Positions 44,711-54,177 of a stretch of DNA of 64,000 nucleotides are shown piece after piece. The translations under genes were made by a program, and so were the position numbers. Under the pieces are notes generated by a model. The model was not told the origin of the DNA. It saw only the letters and a list, made by a program, of their open reading frames with translations, and ran no database searches. Source of the stretch: Sphingopyxis sp. 113P3 (lineage in GTDB: Bacteria; Pseudomonadota; Alphaproteobacteria; Sphingomonadales; Sphingomonadaceae); the NCBI RefSeq assembly GCF_001278035.1, contig NZ_CP009452.1:1149501-1213500 (forward strand), given 5' to 3'. How positions within the stretch are numbered: the first letter of the stretch is position 1; each line of letters starts with the position of its first letter.

Positions 44711-47359
44711 ATGTCGATCGATATCATTCTTGCGGCCCGCCGCGCCTGTTTTCTGTCGGGCTCCGCGATCGCCGCCGCAGCCTGTTTCACGCCAGTCGGA
44801 GCCCAGGCTCAAACGTCGGACGATCGCGCGGAGGCGGCAAATGCCTCCAGCGAGACCGATAGCGAGATCGTCGTGACGGGTACCAGCATTCGCGGCATCC
44901 CCCCGACGGGATCGGGCCTCATCGGCGTATCGCGCGAAGATGCAAAGCTGATTGGCGCTGCAAGCACGCCCGAACTCCTCGCCACCGTGCCGCAGCTCAA
45001 CAGCTTCAATACCGCGCCGCGTACCAGCAACGGCGGTCTCGGCTCCTTCGCGCCGGGCCTGCGCGGCCTACCGCCCGCCGCGACCTTGCCGCTGATGAAC
45101 GGACATCGTCTGATTTCGGGCAGCACGCAGCAGACCAACCCCGATTACCCCTTTCTTCCCGAACTCGCGATCGAGCGCGTCGAGATCGTCGCGGACGGCG
45201 CCTCGGCGATCTACGGCTCGGACGCTGTTGCGGGCGTGGTCAACTTCATCACGCGCAAGCGCGTCTCGGGCATTGAGGCAAATGTCCGCTATGGCTTTGC
45301 TGACGATTATCACGCCTTCAATGCGGGCACGATCTTCGGCCACGACTGGGCAGGCGGCTCGCTTGTGGCTGCCTATCAATATTCAAGGAACAGCAATATC
45401 ACGGGGGCCGACCGGCGGTATCGTTCGCTCGATTTCCGCGATGCAGGCGGAGTGGATACGCGCTCGGCCGTCTGTCCGGACGCCAACGTCAATTTGTTCA
45501 CAGGAACGATCTACGCCGCGCCGAGCCTCGCGCCCGGGCTCAATACCTGCGACCCGCGCGGGCCCGTCGATCTCGTGCCCGAGAACCGGACGCACAGCGC
45601 CTTTCTGTCGGCGCGCCAGGACCTCTCGTCGAGCGTGACCTTATGGGGTGACCTCCTCTACTCGGACCGCAAGGACGTGGTGCAGGCCGCGCTCCCGGGC
45701 CAGACTTTCGTGCTCATCACCGCGGCCAATCCCTTCTTCCAGGCACCGCCCGGCACTGGCGCCCTCTTCGAATTCGTCGATTTCAGGCCCGACAATCTGG
45801 TGGGCGCGGATCATTTCGACCAGACGTTCCGCGTGCGCACCGGTAACGCGACCGCGGGGATCGACATCAAGCTTCCGCGCGATTTCCAGGCCAGCCTCTA
45901 TGGCACGTTCAACTGGTCGCGAAACGACACCTTCCAGCCGGGCATCGACACGGTCGCGCTGACGGCGGCGGCTGCCGGGACAACGCTCGATACCGCGCTC
46001 GATCCGTTCGGAACGCGCACCAATCCTGCCGTCGTCGCTGCCATCCTCGACAATCCCACCGATTTTACGAACCGTCAGCGCACGCGCATCGGGGCGGCAA
46101 AGATCGACGGGCCATTGGCTCATCTTCCCGGCGGGGATCTCAAGATTGCGCTCGGCGCCGAATATCGCCGCGAGACCTACATGCAGCGCGGGTCGAGCGG
46201 CGGGGTGGGGTTTCCAGAAGACCTCGGACGCAAGGTCACCTCGGTCTACGGCGAATTGTTCGTGCCGATCTTCGGGGCCGACAATGCCGCGCCGATGTTC
46301 CAGAGCCTCGCGCTGTCGCTGTCGGGGCGCTATGACCATTACAGTGACTTTGGCTCCACCACCAATCCCAAGGTGGGCCTTACCTGGGAGCCCGTCGACG
46401 GCCTCAACCTGCGCGGCAGCTACGGGCGATCGTTCCGCGCGCCCGGCCTTCGCGATCTTGGATCGACCGTCGGGTCCTATTATGCCGCGGCGGCGCTTGT
46501 CGACGCCTTTGGAGCGCGCGACCCGCTTCGCGGGGCGGCGCAGGTGGGCACCATGCTGCTCTTCGGCGGCAATGCCAACCTCATGCCCGAAAAGGCGCGA
46601 ACCTTCTCGCTCGGCGCCGACGTGAGGCCGAGCTTTGCGCCGGGGCTGACGGCGAGCGCCACCTTCTACGACATCAAATATCGCGATGTGATCGGTACGC
46701 CCTCGGGCCTCGGCGCGCTCGTCTTCACCGACCCCACCTTTGCTGCGCTCGTTCTTCGCGATCCAACCGATGAGCAGGTCTCGGCTGCGATCAGCGATAC
46801 CGTGCCCTTCTTCTACACTTTCTCCGCAGTGCCGGAGATTGGCAACATATTGGACCTGCGCCAGGGCAATTTCGGAATACGCAGGACGAATGGCATCGAT
46901 TTTGACGTGCGCTACCGGCGCGATGCGGGCTTCGGGGCGGTTTTCGGCGGGATCGCCGGCAACTATATTCTCAAGTATCGCACGCAATTGTCGCCGACCT
47001 CGCTCGTCAGCAACTCGCTCGATGCCGGGATCCCGCGCACGACCCTGCGCACGACGCTCGGTTTGACGGCGGGGCCGGTAACACTCGTCAATTTCGTCAA
47101 TCATCGAAGCGGGGTTACCGCGTCCTTTGCGACCCCGACCGGCTCGAGCCTCTATCATGCGAAGAGCTACACGACGGTGGATCTGCGCCTTTCGCTGAAG
47201 CTCCCGGATACAGGCTTCATGAAGGGAACGGAGATCGGTCTTCAAATCAACGACCTCTTCGACAAGAGGCCGCCCTATTTCCCGGGGACCGACGGCATCG
47301 GGGGCAGCTATAATGCAATCGGCCGCTACGCCGCGATGAGCCTCAGGACCGCTTTCTGA
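44711..47359 (+). CDS. TonB-dependent receptor (large, 882 aa)
   Basis: Begins at ATG 44711 with GGAGGGAGAGG upstream. The signal peptide ends PVGAQAQ. A TonB-box-like SEIVVTGTSIRG leads the plug, with VERVEIVADGASAIYGSDAV-type sequence (IERVEIVADGASAIYGSDAV), and the long barrel ends in Phe (MSLRTAF). This subfamily, with ADGASAIYGSDAVAG, is common in sphingomonads and xanthomonads. It starts a rightward run with acetoacetate-CoA ligase, MFS permease and esterase; the ligand may be an ester later cleaved by that esterase. Confidence 0.9.
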   Translation: MSIDIILAARRACFLSGSAIAAAACFTPVGAQAQTSDDRAEAANASSETDSEIVVTGTSIRGIPPTGSGLIGVSREDAKLIGAASTPELLATVPQLNSFNTAPRTSNGGLGSFAPGLRGLPPAATLPLMNGHRLISGSTQQTNPDYPFLPELAIERVEIVADGASAIYGSDAVAGVVNFITRKRVSGIEANVRYGFADDYHAFNAGTIFGHDWAGGSLVAAYQYSRNSNITGADRRYRSLDFRDAGGVDTRSAVCPDANVNLFTGTIYAAPSLAPGLNTCDPRGPVDLVPENRTHSAFLSARQDLSSSVTLWGDLLYSDRKDVVQAALPGQTFVLITAANPFFQAPPGTGALFEFVDFRPDNLVGADHFDQTFRVRTGNATAGIDIKLPRDFQASLYGTFNWSRNDTFQPGIDTVALTAAAAGTTLDTALDPFGTRTNPAVVAAILDNPTDFTNRQRTRIGAAKIDGPLAHLPGGDLKIALGAEYRRETYMQRGSSGGVGFPEDLGRKVTSVYGELFVPIFGADNAAPMFQSLALSLSGRYDHYSDFGSTTNPKVGLTWEPVDGLNLRGSYGRSFRAPGLRDLGSTVGSYYAAAALVDAFGARDPLRGAAQVGTMLLFGGNANLMPEKARTFSLGADVRPSFAPGLTASATFYDIKYRDVIGTPSGLGALVFTDPTFAALVLRDPTDEQVSAAISDTVPFFYTFSAVPEIGNILDLRQGNFGIRRTNGIDFDVRYRRDAGFGAVFGGIAGNYILKYRTQLSPTSLVSNSLDAGIPRTTLRTTLGLTAGPVTLVNFVNHRSGVTASFATPTGSSLYHAKSYTTVDLRLSLKLPDTGFMKGTEIGLQINDLFDKRPPYFPGTDGIGGSYNAIGRYAAMSLRTAF

Positions 47360-47366
47360 TGCCTTG

Positions 47367-47395
47367 AGGCGGGACCCCTTGAGGGGCGCCCGCCT
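47367..47395 (+). terminator. Hairpin between TonB receptor and acetoacetate-CoA ligase
   Basis: Outer arms AGGCGGG (47367-47373) and CCCGCCT (47389-47395) and inner CCCC/GGGG around TTGA form a strong stem just after the receptor stop, followed by the pyrimidine stretch CCTCCCTTTCC. It could terminate or lower transcription into the downstream genes, or stabilise the receptor mRNA. Confidence 0.5.
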
Positions 47396-47443
47396 CCTCC
47401 CTTTCCATTGAACCCCTCCCTTGAGCAAGGTCCCCCTGTGCCG

Positions 47444-49510
47444 ATGACGTCCCCCAGCGACAGTGCAGCTCTCCTCGCACCGGTTCCGCAGATGCGCCTC
47501 TACTGCGAATGGCTGAAAGCGAAGCACGGCCTTGCGTTTGCGACTTACGAAGATTTGCGGCGCTGGTCGGTCGACGATCTCGGCGCATTCTGGCGCAGTA
47601 TCTGGGACTGGGACGAGATGGAATCTCCGACGTCCTTCACCTCGGTGCTGAGCGCGGATGCGATGCCGCGAACGCGCTGGTTCGAGGGTGCACATGTCAA
47701 TTATGCGCGGCACCTGTTCCGCCACGTCGACGCCGCCGAGGCTGCCGGCCAGCCGGCGATCATCGCGGTGAACGAGACGGGCGAGCGCGAAATATTGGGG
47801 TGGGCCGAGCTACGGCGGCAGGCGGCGTCGCTGGCGCTCGAACTGCGCAGCCGCGGAATCGAGAAGGGGGACCGCGTTGCGGCATATCTTCCCAACATCT
47901 CTGCGGCGGTGGTGGGACTTCTCGCCTGCGCAAGTCTCGGCGCAGTCTGGACCCTCTGCTCGCCCGACATGGGAACGAGCGCGGTGCTCGATCGGCTGCG
48001 GCAAACAAGGCCCAAGGCGCTGATCGCGGTCGACGGGGTCCTTTATGGAGGCAAGGCGATGGACCGAAGCGCCGCGGTTGCCGAAATCCGCGCGGAGCTG
48101 CCTTGTGCCGAGACCCTCTTCATCTTGCGCAGCGGCTATGGTGCCGCCGACGTGCCGGACGCGCACGATCTGAAAGCCGCCCTTGGCCGCGATGACAGCG
48201 CCGTTGCCGCTTTCGAGCCCGAGTGGCTGCCCTTCGACCACCCGCTTTGGATCTTATATTCGAGCGGGACGACCGGATTGCCCAAGCCCATCGTGCACGG
48301 CCACGGCGGCGTTCTTATCGCGACCGCCGCGGGCCGCCTCCATTTCGATCTCGGCCCAAGCTATTCGCGCAACAATTTCGGCGAGCGCTTTCACTGGTAC
48401 AGCGCAACCGGCTGGGTGATGTGGAATATCCAGGTCGGGGGGCTCCTCAGCGGCACCACCATCTGTCTCTTCGACGGTTCGCCGAGCGGCACCAAGCTCG
48501 CTCCCGACTGGAGTCGCCTGTGGACCTTCGCGGTGAGCGCGGGTGTGACCTGGTTCGGCGCAGGCGCCGCCTTTTTTTCGAGCGCCCGCAAGGCGGGTCT
48601 CAAGCTTGCTGATATTCCTGGCATCAAGGCCATTCGTGCGCTCGGCAGTACAGGTTCACCGCTGCCTCCAGACGTCCAGCGCTGGGGTTCGGCAGAGTTC
48701 AAGGCCGCGGGGAGGGACGATATCTGGTGGTGCAACGTCTCGGGCGGCACCGAGATTGCGGCTGCTTTCCTCGCTGGAAACCCCGAGCTTGCCGATACCC
48801 CGGGGCGCTTGCAGTGCCGCCATCTCGGTGCCGCCATCGAGGCGTGGGACGAGAAGGGCGAGCCGGTGATCGGCGAGGTGGGCGAGCTGGTCTGCACCCG
48901 GCCTTTTCCCAGCATGCCGCTTTACTTCTGGGGGGATGAGGATGGCGCTCGCTACCGCGAGGCCTATTTCTCCCACTGGCCCGGTGTTTGGCGCCACGGC
49001 GACTGGCTCACGATCGGTGCCGACGGAGGGTGCACGATCTCGGGGCGTAGCGACGCGACGATCAACCGGCATGGCCTGCGCATGGGCACCGCCGAGATTT
49101 ACGCGGCCGTGGAAGGCTTGCCCGCCGTCGATGATGCGATGATCATCGACGTCGAAGATGACGATGGTGACAGCAAGCTCATCATGTTCGTGGTTCCAGC
49201 TGAAGGACACGGCCTCGACCCCGCGCTGGAGGCGGGAATCGCATCGGCGATCCGTACCAGCCTCTCGCCGCGCTTTGTTCCCGATTGCCTGATTGCCGCG
49301 CCGGCGGTTCCAATGACGTTGTCGGGGAAAAAGCAGGAACTTCCGATCAAGCGGCTCTTTGCCGGCTGGCCGGCCGCCAAGGTGATCAATGCCGATGCGA
49401 CCGCGACGCCCGAAGTTCTGCCCTGGTATATCGACCAGGCCCGGCAGTGGCGCGAAAGCAAGGCTCGGGCAACGCCGCGCGGATCGGCTAAGGAGGCGGA
49501 TCGGGCATGA
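47444..49510 (+). CDS. Acetoacetate-CoA ligase
   Basis: A 688-residue ANL-superfamily enzyme. The N-terminal ACAS region (SIWDWDEMESPTSFTSVL ... RWFEGAHVNYARHLF) and the AMP-binding P-loop WILYSSGTTGLPKPIVHGHGG with WYSATGWVMWN are typical of acetoacetyl-CoA synthetase. The C-terminal SGRSDATINRHGLRMGTAEI and SGKKQELPIKRL hold the hinge and catalytic Lys. It activates acetoacetate with ATP and CoA. GTG 47438, behind AAGG, is an alternative start. The MFS gene overlaps its stop by ATGA. Confidence 0.9.
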   Translation: MTSPSDSAALLAPVPQMRLYCEWLKAKHGLAFATYEDLRRWSVDDLGAFWRSIWDWDEMESPTSFTSVLSADAMPRTRWFEGAHVNYARHLFRHVDAAEAAGQPAIIAVNETGEREILGWAELRRQAASLALELRSRGIEKGDRVAAYLPNISAAVVGLLACASLGAVWTLCSPDMGTSAVLDRLRQTRPKALIAVDGVLYGGKAMDRSAAVAEIRAELPCAETLFILRSGYGAADVPDAHDLKAALGRDDSAVAAFEPEWLPFDHPLWILYSSGTTGLPKPIVHGHGGVLIATAAGRLHFDLGPSYSRNNFGERFHWYSATGWVMWNIQVGGLLSGTTICLFDGSPSGTKLAPDWSRLWTFAVSAGVTWFGAGAAFFSSARKAGLKLADIPGIKAIRALGSTGSPLPPDVQRWGSAEFKAAGRDDIWWCNVSGGTEIAAAFLAGNPELADTPGRLQCRHLGAAIEAWDEKGEPVIGEVGELVCTRPFPSMPLYFWGDEDGARYREAYFSHWPGVWRHGDWLTIGADGGCTISGRSDATINRHGLRMGTAEIYAAVEGLPAVDDAMIIDVEDDDGDSKLIMFVVPAEGHGLDPALEAGIASAIRTSLSPRFVPDCLIAAPAVPMTLSGKKQELPIKRLFAGWPAAKVINADATATPEVLPWYIDQARQWRESKARATPRGSAKEADRA

Positions 49511-50853
49511 GAACAATCGATGGTGGAGGAGCGCCCATGGGCACCGAAGGAATAGGGGAGAGACCGGCCGGTAACCCGGGCCGGTCGCTGGTGCTCGCGA
49601 TGCTCTGCTTCGTTTACGTGCTCAATTTTCTCGATCGGCAGCTTATCTCGATCCTCGCCAAGCCGATCCAGGACAGTCTTGAGATCAGCGACAGCCAGCT
49701 TGGCCGGATCACGGGTTTCTATTTCGCGCTCTTCTACTGCTTTATCGCGATCCCCGTGGGCTGGCTTGCCGATCGCACCAACCGGGTGAAAGTTCTCTCC
49801 ATCGCGTGCGGACTGTGGAGCGCCGCGACCGCGGCCTGCGGGATGGCCGCCAATTACGGCCAGCTTGTTGCGGCGCGCATGGCAGTCGGGATCGGCGAGG
49901 CGGGGGGCGTGCCGCCCTCCTATGCCATTATTTCCGATACATTCCCGCGTGAGGCGCGGGGGACTGCCATGGGCATCTTCAATCTCGGGCCGCCGATCGG
50001 TTCGGCGCTCGGGGTGGCTTTTGGCGCGTCCCTTGCTGCGGCCTATGACTGGCGCATACCCTTTTACGTCGTCGGCGCGATCGGCGTGCTCACCGCCCTC
50101 ATTGTGTATTGGCTCATTCCCGAGCCCGAGCGCGGTCAATTCGACCCCGCGCCGACCGCTGAGGCGGCCCCCACGCAAGGCTTTGTGTCGGCCATCCGCA
50201 CGTTTTTCGGCAATCCGATATTGGCGCTTGCGGCGCTCGCAAGCGGTGCAGCCAATTTCATCACCTACGGTCTCAGCAATTTTGCAACGCTGTTCCTGAT
50301 GCGCGAGAAGGGGATGGCGCTCGAGGAGGTGGCGGTCTGGTATGCACTGGCGGTGGGGCTTGGGATGGGCGCCGGCATTTTCGCCGCGGGCCGGCTCATC
50401 GATCGCTTCGCGGTCAAGTCCAAGGCCGCCTATGCCAGCATCCCCGCGCTCTCGCTCCTTCTTGCCCTTCCGTTCTTTCTCGGCTTCGCCGCGGCCGATC
50501 GCTGGGAAGTTGCGCTCGCCTTGCTGTTCGTACCGCTGTTTCTCAATTCCTTCTTTCTTCCCGCGACCGTCACCTTCGTCCAGGGCGAGGTCGATCCCGG
50601 CGCGCGGGTGATTTCGGGCGCCTTGTTGCTGCTCGTCATGAACCTCATTGGCCTCGGACTCGGCCCGACCTTTGTCGGCATGGCGAGCGATTTCTTCCGG
50701 CCCGATTATGGCGACCATGCTTTGCGGATGGCCTTTTACGCCCTGGCGCCAATGTATCTCGTCGCCGCTCTGCTCTTTGCCTGGCTGGCACGGATGATCA
50801 AACAATCTCTGAGCAACACCGCGGCGCCAGCAGACTACAGGAGAGCGACATGA
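49507..50853 (+). CDS. MFS transporter, Spinster-like
   Basis: A 448-residue transporter with 12 predicted membrane helices. The N-terminal FVYVLNFLDRQLISILAKPI and the loop motif GWLADRTNRVKVL (motif A) place it in the Spinster/aromatic-acid-type MFS group. Both ATG 49507 (AGGAGG upstream, overlapping the previous stop) and 49537 (GGAGGAG upstream) are usable. Its position suggests uptake or export of an acid released by the downstream esterase. Confidence 0.88.
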   Translation: MRTIDGGGAPMGTEGIGERPAGNPGRSLVLAMLCFVYVLNFLDRQLISILAKPIQDSLEISDSQLGRITGFYFALFYCFIAIPVGWLADRTNRVKVLSIACGLWSAATAACGMAANYGQLVAARMAVGIGEAGGVPPSYAIISDTFPREARGTAMGIFNLGPPIGSALGVAFGASLAAAYDWRIPFYVVGAIGVLTALIVYWLIPEPERGQFDPAPTAEAAPTQGFVSAIRTFFGNPILALAALASGAANFITYGLSNFATLFLMREKGMALEEVAVWYALAVGLGMGAGIFAAGRLIDRFAVKSKAAYASIPALSLLLALPFFLGFAAADRWEVALALLFVPLFLNSFFLPATVTFVQGEVDPGARVISGALLLLVMNLIGLGLGPTFVGMASDFFRPDYGDHALRMAFYALAPMYLVAALLFAWLARMIKQSLSNTAAPADYRRAT

Positions 50854-52484
50854 AGCAGACACTTGCAATCGCCATTCTGACGGCAGTCGGTGCGGGCTCG
50901 GCGATCCCGTCCGCCGAGGCGGCTGAGGCCCCTCCAAGCGCCCCGGCCGCGGCGCCCGCGCGCTGCGGTGAGCTTACCGGCCTGCAGCTTGCCGGTACCA
51001 GCATCGAAAGCGCGGCGCTTGTGCCCGCGAAGCCGGCCGAAACCTCAATCGCCGGCGAGGCGCCCGGCTATCGCAGTTTCTGCCGCGTCGTCGCCCGCGT
51101 ACGCGCCGCGCCCGGTTCCGATATCGGCGTTGAAGTCTGGCTGCCTCTGGAGGGTTGGACGGGCGTGTTCCACGGCAACGGGAACGGGGGCTTTGGAGGC
51201 ATCCTCGCGGGCGGATATTCAGGAATGGCAGACGGGCTGCGCCGCGGCTTCGCGACGGCGACGAGTGACACCGGTACGGCGCCCGCGACGCCGCTTGAGG
51301 GCGATGCCCTTATCGGCGAGGAGCGCAAATGGCGCGACTGGGGCCGGCTGTCGACGCATGTGATGACGACGACGGGAAAGGCGATCACCGAGGCCTTTTA
51401 CGGCAAGAGGCCGCATCGCTCCTATTACACCGGCTGCTCGACCGGAGGCCAGCAGGGGCTGATCGAAGCGCTCTACTATCCCGAGGACTATGACGGGATC
51501 CTCGTCGGCGCTCCGGTCATGAACCGGACCTGGGGGCATGCGGCCGTCCTGTGGGACTATGCCGCCGCCCACCGCACGCCGGGGAGCCTGCTGAGCGATG
51601 CGAAATTGAAGCTGCTCAACAGGGCCGCGGTTGCGACCTGCTGGAAACAAGGGCACGGCCTTGCGGGCGACCGCTTCATTTCGGATCCGATGCGCTGCAC
51701 CTTCGATCCTGGCGTTCTTGCGTGCAGGGGCGGTGCATCCAATGCCTGTCTGACCGCCGACGAAGTCGAGACGGCGCGCGCGTTCTATTCAGGCCCGCAA
51801 GACGCGAAGGGCAAGGCGACCTATTTCGGCTGGCTACCCGGGAGCGAGATGCCAGATACGTTCGGCTGGGCGTTCCTCCAGAAACCGATCAACGATCAAC
51901 CGCCGTTCAGCGCTCTGTTCAAATGGGTGTTCGGCGCCGACTGGAACTGGAACGCTTTCAACTTTGATCGGGATATGCCGCTGGTCGATGATCGCCTCGG
52001 CGCAATTGTGAACGATGCGACGCGCGGAAGTTTGAAAGCCTTTGCCGCGCGCGGCGGCAAGCTGATCGTCTATCATGGGCTTGCCGATACGCTTGTCGCG
52101 CCCGGCCAGTCGGTTGCATTTTACGAGCGCCATGCGAAGGAATTCGGCGGCATCGACAAACTTGCGGACAATGCGCGATTGTTCCTGGCGCCCGGCATGA
52201 TGCATTGCGGTGGCGGCGCTGGTCCTGACGCGTTCAATGGCACGCTCGGCATTCCGCCGCAGCCGCCGGCATATGACGGAAAGCACGATATCTTCACCGC
52301 CCTCATCGACTGGGCCGATGGCGGGGCCGCGCCCCAGACAATCATAGCGACGAAGTTTGCGAACGAGGACGCCGGACGGATTGAAATGCAGCGTCCGCTC
52401 TGCCCCTATCCTCAAAAAGCCGTTTACCGCGGCTGGGGTTCGACGGCCTCGGCGGGCAATTTTGTCTGTACCGCGCCGGATTGA
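50850..52484 (+). CDS. Tannase/feruloyl esterase-family hydrolase
   Basis: A 544-residue secreted alpha/beta hydrolase (signal peptide ending AEAAEA). It shows the family's CS-D-HC arrangement: GCSTGG with Cys196-Ser197 as nucleophile pair, Asp in YHGLADTLV and His-Cys in MMHCGGG. The two Cys residues next to the catalytic Ser and His form the diagnostic disulfide. A lid domain lies between. The family includes tannase, feruloyl esterases and MHETase-type enzymes. Substrate is unknown; with acetoacetate ligase nearby an aromatic or hydroxy-acid ester is possible. Confidence 0.87.
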   Translation: MKQTLAIAILTAVGAGSAIPSAEAAEAPPSAPAAAPARCGELTGLQLAGTSIESAALVPAKPAETSIAGEAPGYRSFCRVVARVRAAPGSDIGVEVWLPLEGWTGVFHGNGNGGFGGILAGGYSGMADGLRRGFATATSDTGTAPATPLEGDALIGEERKWRDWGRLSTHVMTTTGKAITEAFYGKRPHRSYYTGCSTGGQQGLIEALYYPEDYDGILVGAPVMNRTWGHAAVLWDYAAAHRTPGSLLSDAKLKLLNRAAVATCWKQGHGLAGDRFISDPMRCTFDPGVLACRGGASNACLTADEVETARAFYSGPQDAKGKATYFGWLPGSEMPDTFGWAFLQKPINDQPPFSALFKWVFGADWNWNAFNFDRDMPLVDDRLGAIVNDATRGSLKAFAARGGKLIVYHGLADTLVAPGQSVAFYERHAKEFGGIDKLADNARLFLAPGMMHCGGGAGPDAFNGTLGIPPQPPAYDGKHDIFTALIDWADGGAAPQTIIATKFANEDAGRIEMQRPLCPYPQKAVYRGWGSTASAGNFVCTAPD

Positions 52485-52815
52485 AGGGGGCGGCGCGCCA
52501 CAGCCGCCTTCCGTTCGAAGGGTGTCCAGTCTCAATAAGGATGGCGCATCTCTTCGCGCCTCCGGATCATTTGCAGCGGGGGCTGCGCGACCGCTTCGAC
52601 TTTACTGATGGCCGGGGCTTCCATTCCCACGCAAACCATCGTTACGGGCCGGATACGCGCAAGTATAGCGAGGATTCCGGCGCGGGCGTTTCTATTTCTC
52701 TCGCTAGATCGGCGATAGACCGTGCTCGATCTCATGACTCCGAGACACTCAAATGGCGCCTCGGCGTCCGCTCGCGCAACCATTCCGCTCCAGAGCCCCC
52801 TGCCATCGATAGCGA
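52485..52815. other. Intergenic stretch, no gene seen
   Basis: These 331 bases separate the convergent esterase and RES-toxin genes. Apart from a weak GGCGGC/GCCGCC pairing just after the esterase stop, which may help end transcription, I see no supported gene, repeat or RNA. It marks the change from catabolic genes to the toxin-antitoxin islet. Confidence 0.5.
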
Positions 52816-53394
52816 TCAATCGTGCAATTCGACGCTGAGCGCTGTCAGCGCCGGAATAGGGCCGGCGAGTAGGGTCACGTCTTGGACCGGGCAGGCAGGA
52901 TCGAGCTTAATGCTGGCGGCGCGATCATAGATGGCGCCGCACTCGGTATTAGTAAGTGACATATAGACGATGCCGTCGAAGTTGGTCGTGTCGTAAAGTT
53001 GCTGGCTAAACCTGCGCCCTGCCTGCTGCGCCCGGCTGCGCACCGCATCGGTCGGAACGCCCAGCCGGCTTGCGCCGCTGGTGCGAAGATCGAGCAGCTT
53101 GAGCGGCTTCGATGCAACGAGGTTCGCAGCGACCATTTCATCGAAATCGGCCCGAAGCAGCACGCGCTTCTTCCTGCCTTGAAACCGATCGCGAATAATC
53201 TTCTCGGCGAGCGCGGTGGGCAGATCCTGCGCTGCGTAGAGAATGGTGAATGTGCCGACAGGACTTGAGAAGCGCGTCTCGCCGTGTCCCGTGCCCGTCG
53301 GCGTAGCGCGATGGCGCGCTTCCATGATCCGCAGATGGCCGGTCACGTCGATGCCGACCGCCAGGTCTTCCAATATTGCGAGATCGAAGCTCAC
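52816..53394 (-). CDS. RES-domain toxin
   Basis: A 192-residue RES-fold protein starting with GTG 53394 that overlaps the antitoxin stop (GTGA). The core ETRFSSPVGTFTILYAAQDL and PTALAEKII match the RES motif, named for its conserved Arg, Glu and Ser; the C-terminal NFDGIVYMSLTNTECGAIYD holds the conserved Ser. RES toxins consume NAD+ by an ADP-ribosyl-transfer-like or phosphorolytic reaction and arrest growth. It lies downstream of its Xre-type antitoxin, the usual order for this type II module. Confidence 0.85.
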   Translation of the reverse strand: MSFDLAILEDLAVGIDVTGHLRIMEARHRATPTGTGHGETRFSSPVGTFTILYAAQDLPTALAEKIIRDRFQGRKKRVLLRADFDEMVAANLVASKPLKLLDLRTSGASRLGVPTDAVRSRAQQAGRRFSQQLYDTTNFDGIVYMSLTNTECGAIYDRAASIKLDPACPVQDVTLLAGPIPALTALSVELHD

Positions 53395-54101
53395 GGATAT
53401 TCGAAGACGGTTCGGGCCGCTTCCACGACCTCATCCTTGCGCTCCCGCTTGAGCAGGTCGATCGGTCGCATGTTCCCGAGAAGCGGGCTTTGCTGGACCA
53501 GCCAGAGCCAAGCGCGGCGCGGGTTGCCGACGATCTTGAGGATGTCGGCGATACCCTCGACGGGCCGGCCGTCCACGAACTGTTCGAGCGGAAAGGCGTG
53601 CTTGCGCGCGCCCACGAGCAGGGCGACGACTTGATCACGCCTCTGCCAGTCGTGGAGCGTCGAGCGGGCAATGCCGCGATCGCGGAGCGCGCTCGATCCA
53701 GCGACCGGCCCGGCCCATTCCTCGAGCGGACCCTTGATCGAATAGGCGGAGAGCCGGCGGCGGCCTTCCTCAATATCGATCAGCTCGCCAAAGCCGCTGC
53801 CCTTACGCGGCTCGACCTCGGCGGGTTCGGGAATGGCGATGCGTTCGGCCCGCGTATCATCGCGTGCAAATGCCGCAATCAGGTCGGCGACATCGGCGCT
53901 CTTGCTCTTCAACCGCCTCTGCTGCGCCGGCGGCAGCGCGATCACCGCGGCGGCGATAGCGGCGACGATCTGCGCGGTATTGGCCGCGGTGGTCTTGGCA
54001 AGGCCGGGCTGTCGGGTCAGCGCTTCGCTGACCTCGCTTGCCACCAACCGGCGTAGGCCAGCGCGGGCCTCGGCACTTTGCAATTGGGTCGCCATGTTCA
54101 T
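53391..54101 (-). CDS. Xre/MbcA/ParS-type antitoxin
   Basis: A 236-residue protein starting at ATG 54101 behind AAAGGAGCG. An unusually long, Ala-rich N-terminal region is followed by a helical DNA-binding stretch (ARSTLHDWQRRDQVVALL) and the C-terminal toxin-binding MbcA/ParS region (FPLEQFVDGRPVEGIADILK ... RAWLWLVQQSPLLGNMRPIDLLK). It neutralises the RES toxin and should repress the operon through the repeats just upstream. Confidence 0.82.
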   Translation of the reverse strand: MNMATQLQSAEARAGLRRLVASEVSEALTRQPGLAKTTAANTAQIVAAIAAAVIALPPAQQRRLKSKSADVADLIAAFARDDTRAERIAIPEPAEVEPRKGSGFGELIDIEEGRRRLSAYSIKGPLEEWAGPVAGSSALRDRGIARSTLHDWQRRDQVVALLVGARKHAFPLEQFVDGRPVEGIADILKIVGNPRRAWLWLVQQSPLLGNMRPIDLLKRERKDEVVEAARTVFEYP

Positions 54102-54141
54102 CGCTCCTTTGTATGGAGTTATAGCGACAAACATGAATTTT

Positions 54142-54177
54142 GTCCAGTATGTCCAGTATGTCCGGTATGTCTAGCTT
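54142..54177. repeat. Four 9-bp iterons upstream of the RES-Xre operon
   Basis: The unit GTCCAGTAT repeats at a 9-bp period starting at 54142, 54151, 54160 (GTCCGGTAT) and 54169 (GTCTAGCTT), the last two degenerate. It sits 41 bases upstream of the antitoxin start, where an autoregulatory operator is expected. The last unit overlaps the stop codon (54171-54173) of the gene remnant upstream. Confidence 0.6.

Noticed and set aside
45641..47725. Long minus-strand open frame opposite the TonB receptor and the ligase start
   Set aside because: Composition is Arg/Ala/Glu-biased with no domain, and the plus strand encodes a clear receptor barrel.
49099..50937. Long minus-strand open frame opposite the ligase and MFS genes
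   Set aside because: Low-complexity Arg/Glu/Gly composition and no motif; it mirrors the codon pattern of the plus-strand genes.
52532..52819. Minus-strand frame starting at a TTG that overlaps the RES stop
   Set aside because: Only the overlap supports it; no ribosome binding site, motif or protein-like pattern.
54142..54177. Iterons as a plasmid-type replication origin
   Set aside because: No replication initiator gene or AT-rich unwinding region is nearby, while the position at a toxin-antitoxin promoter explains them better.
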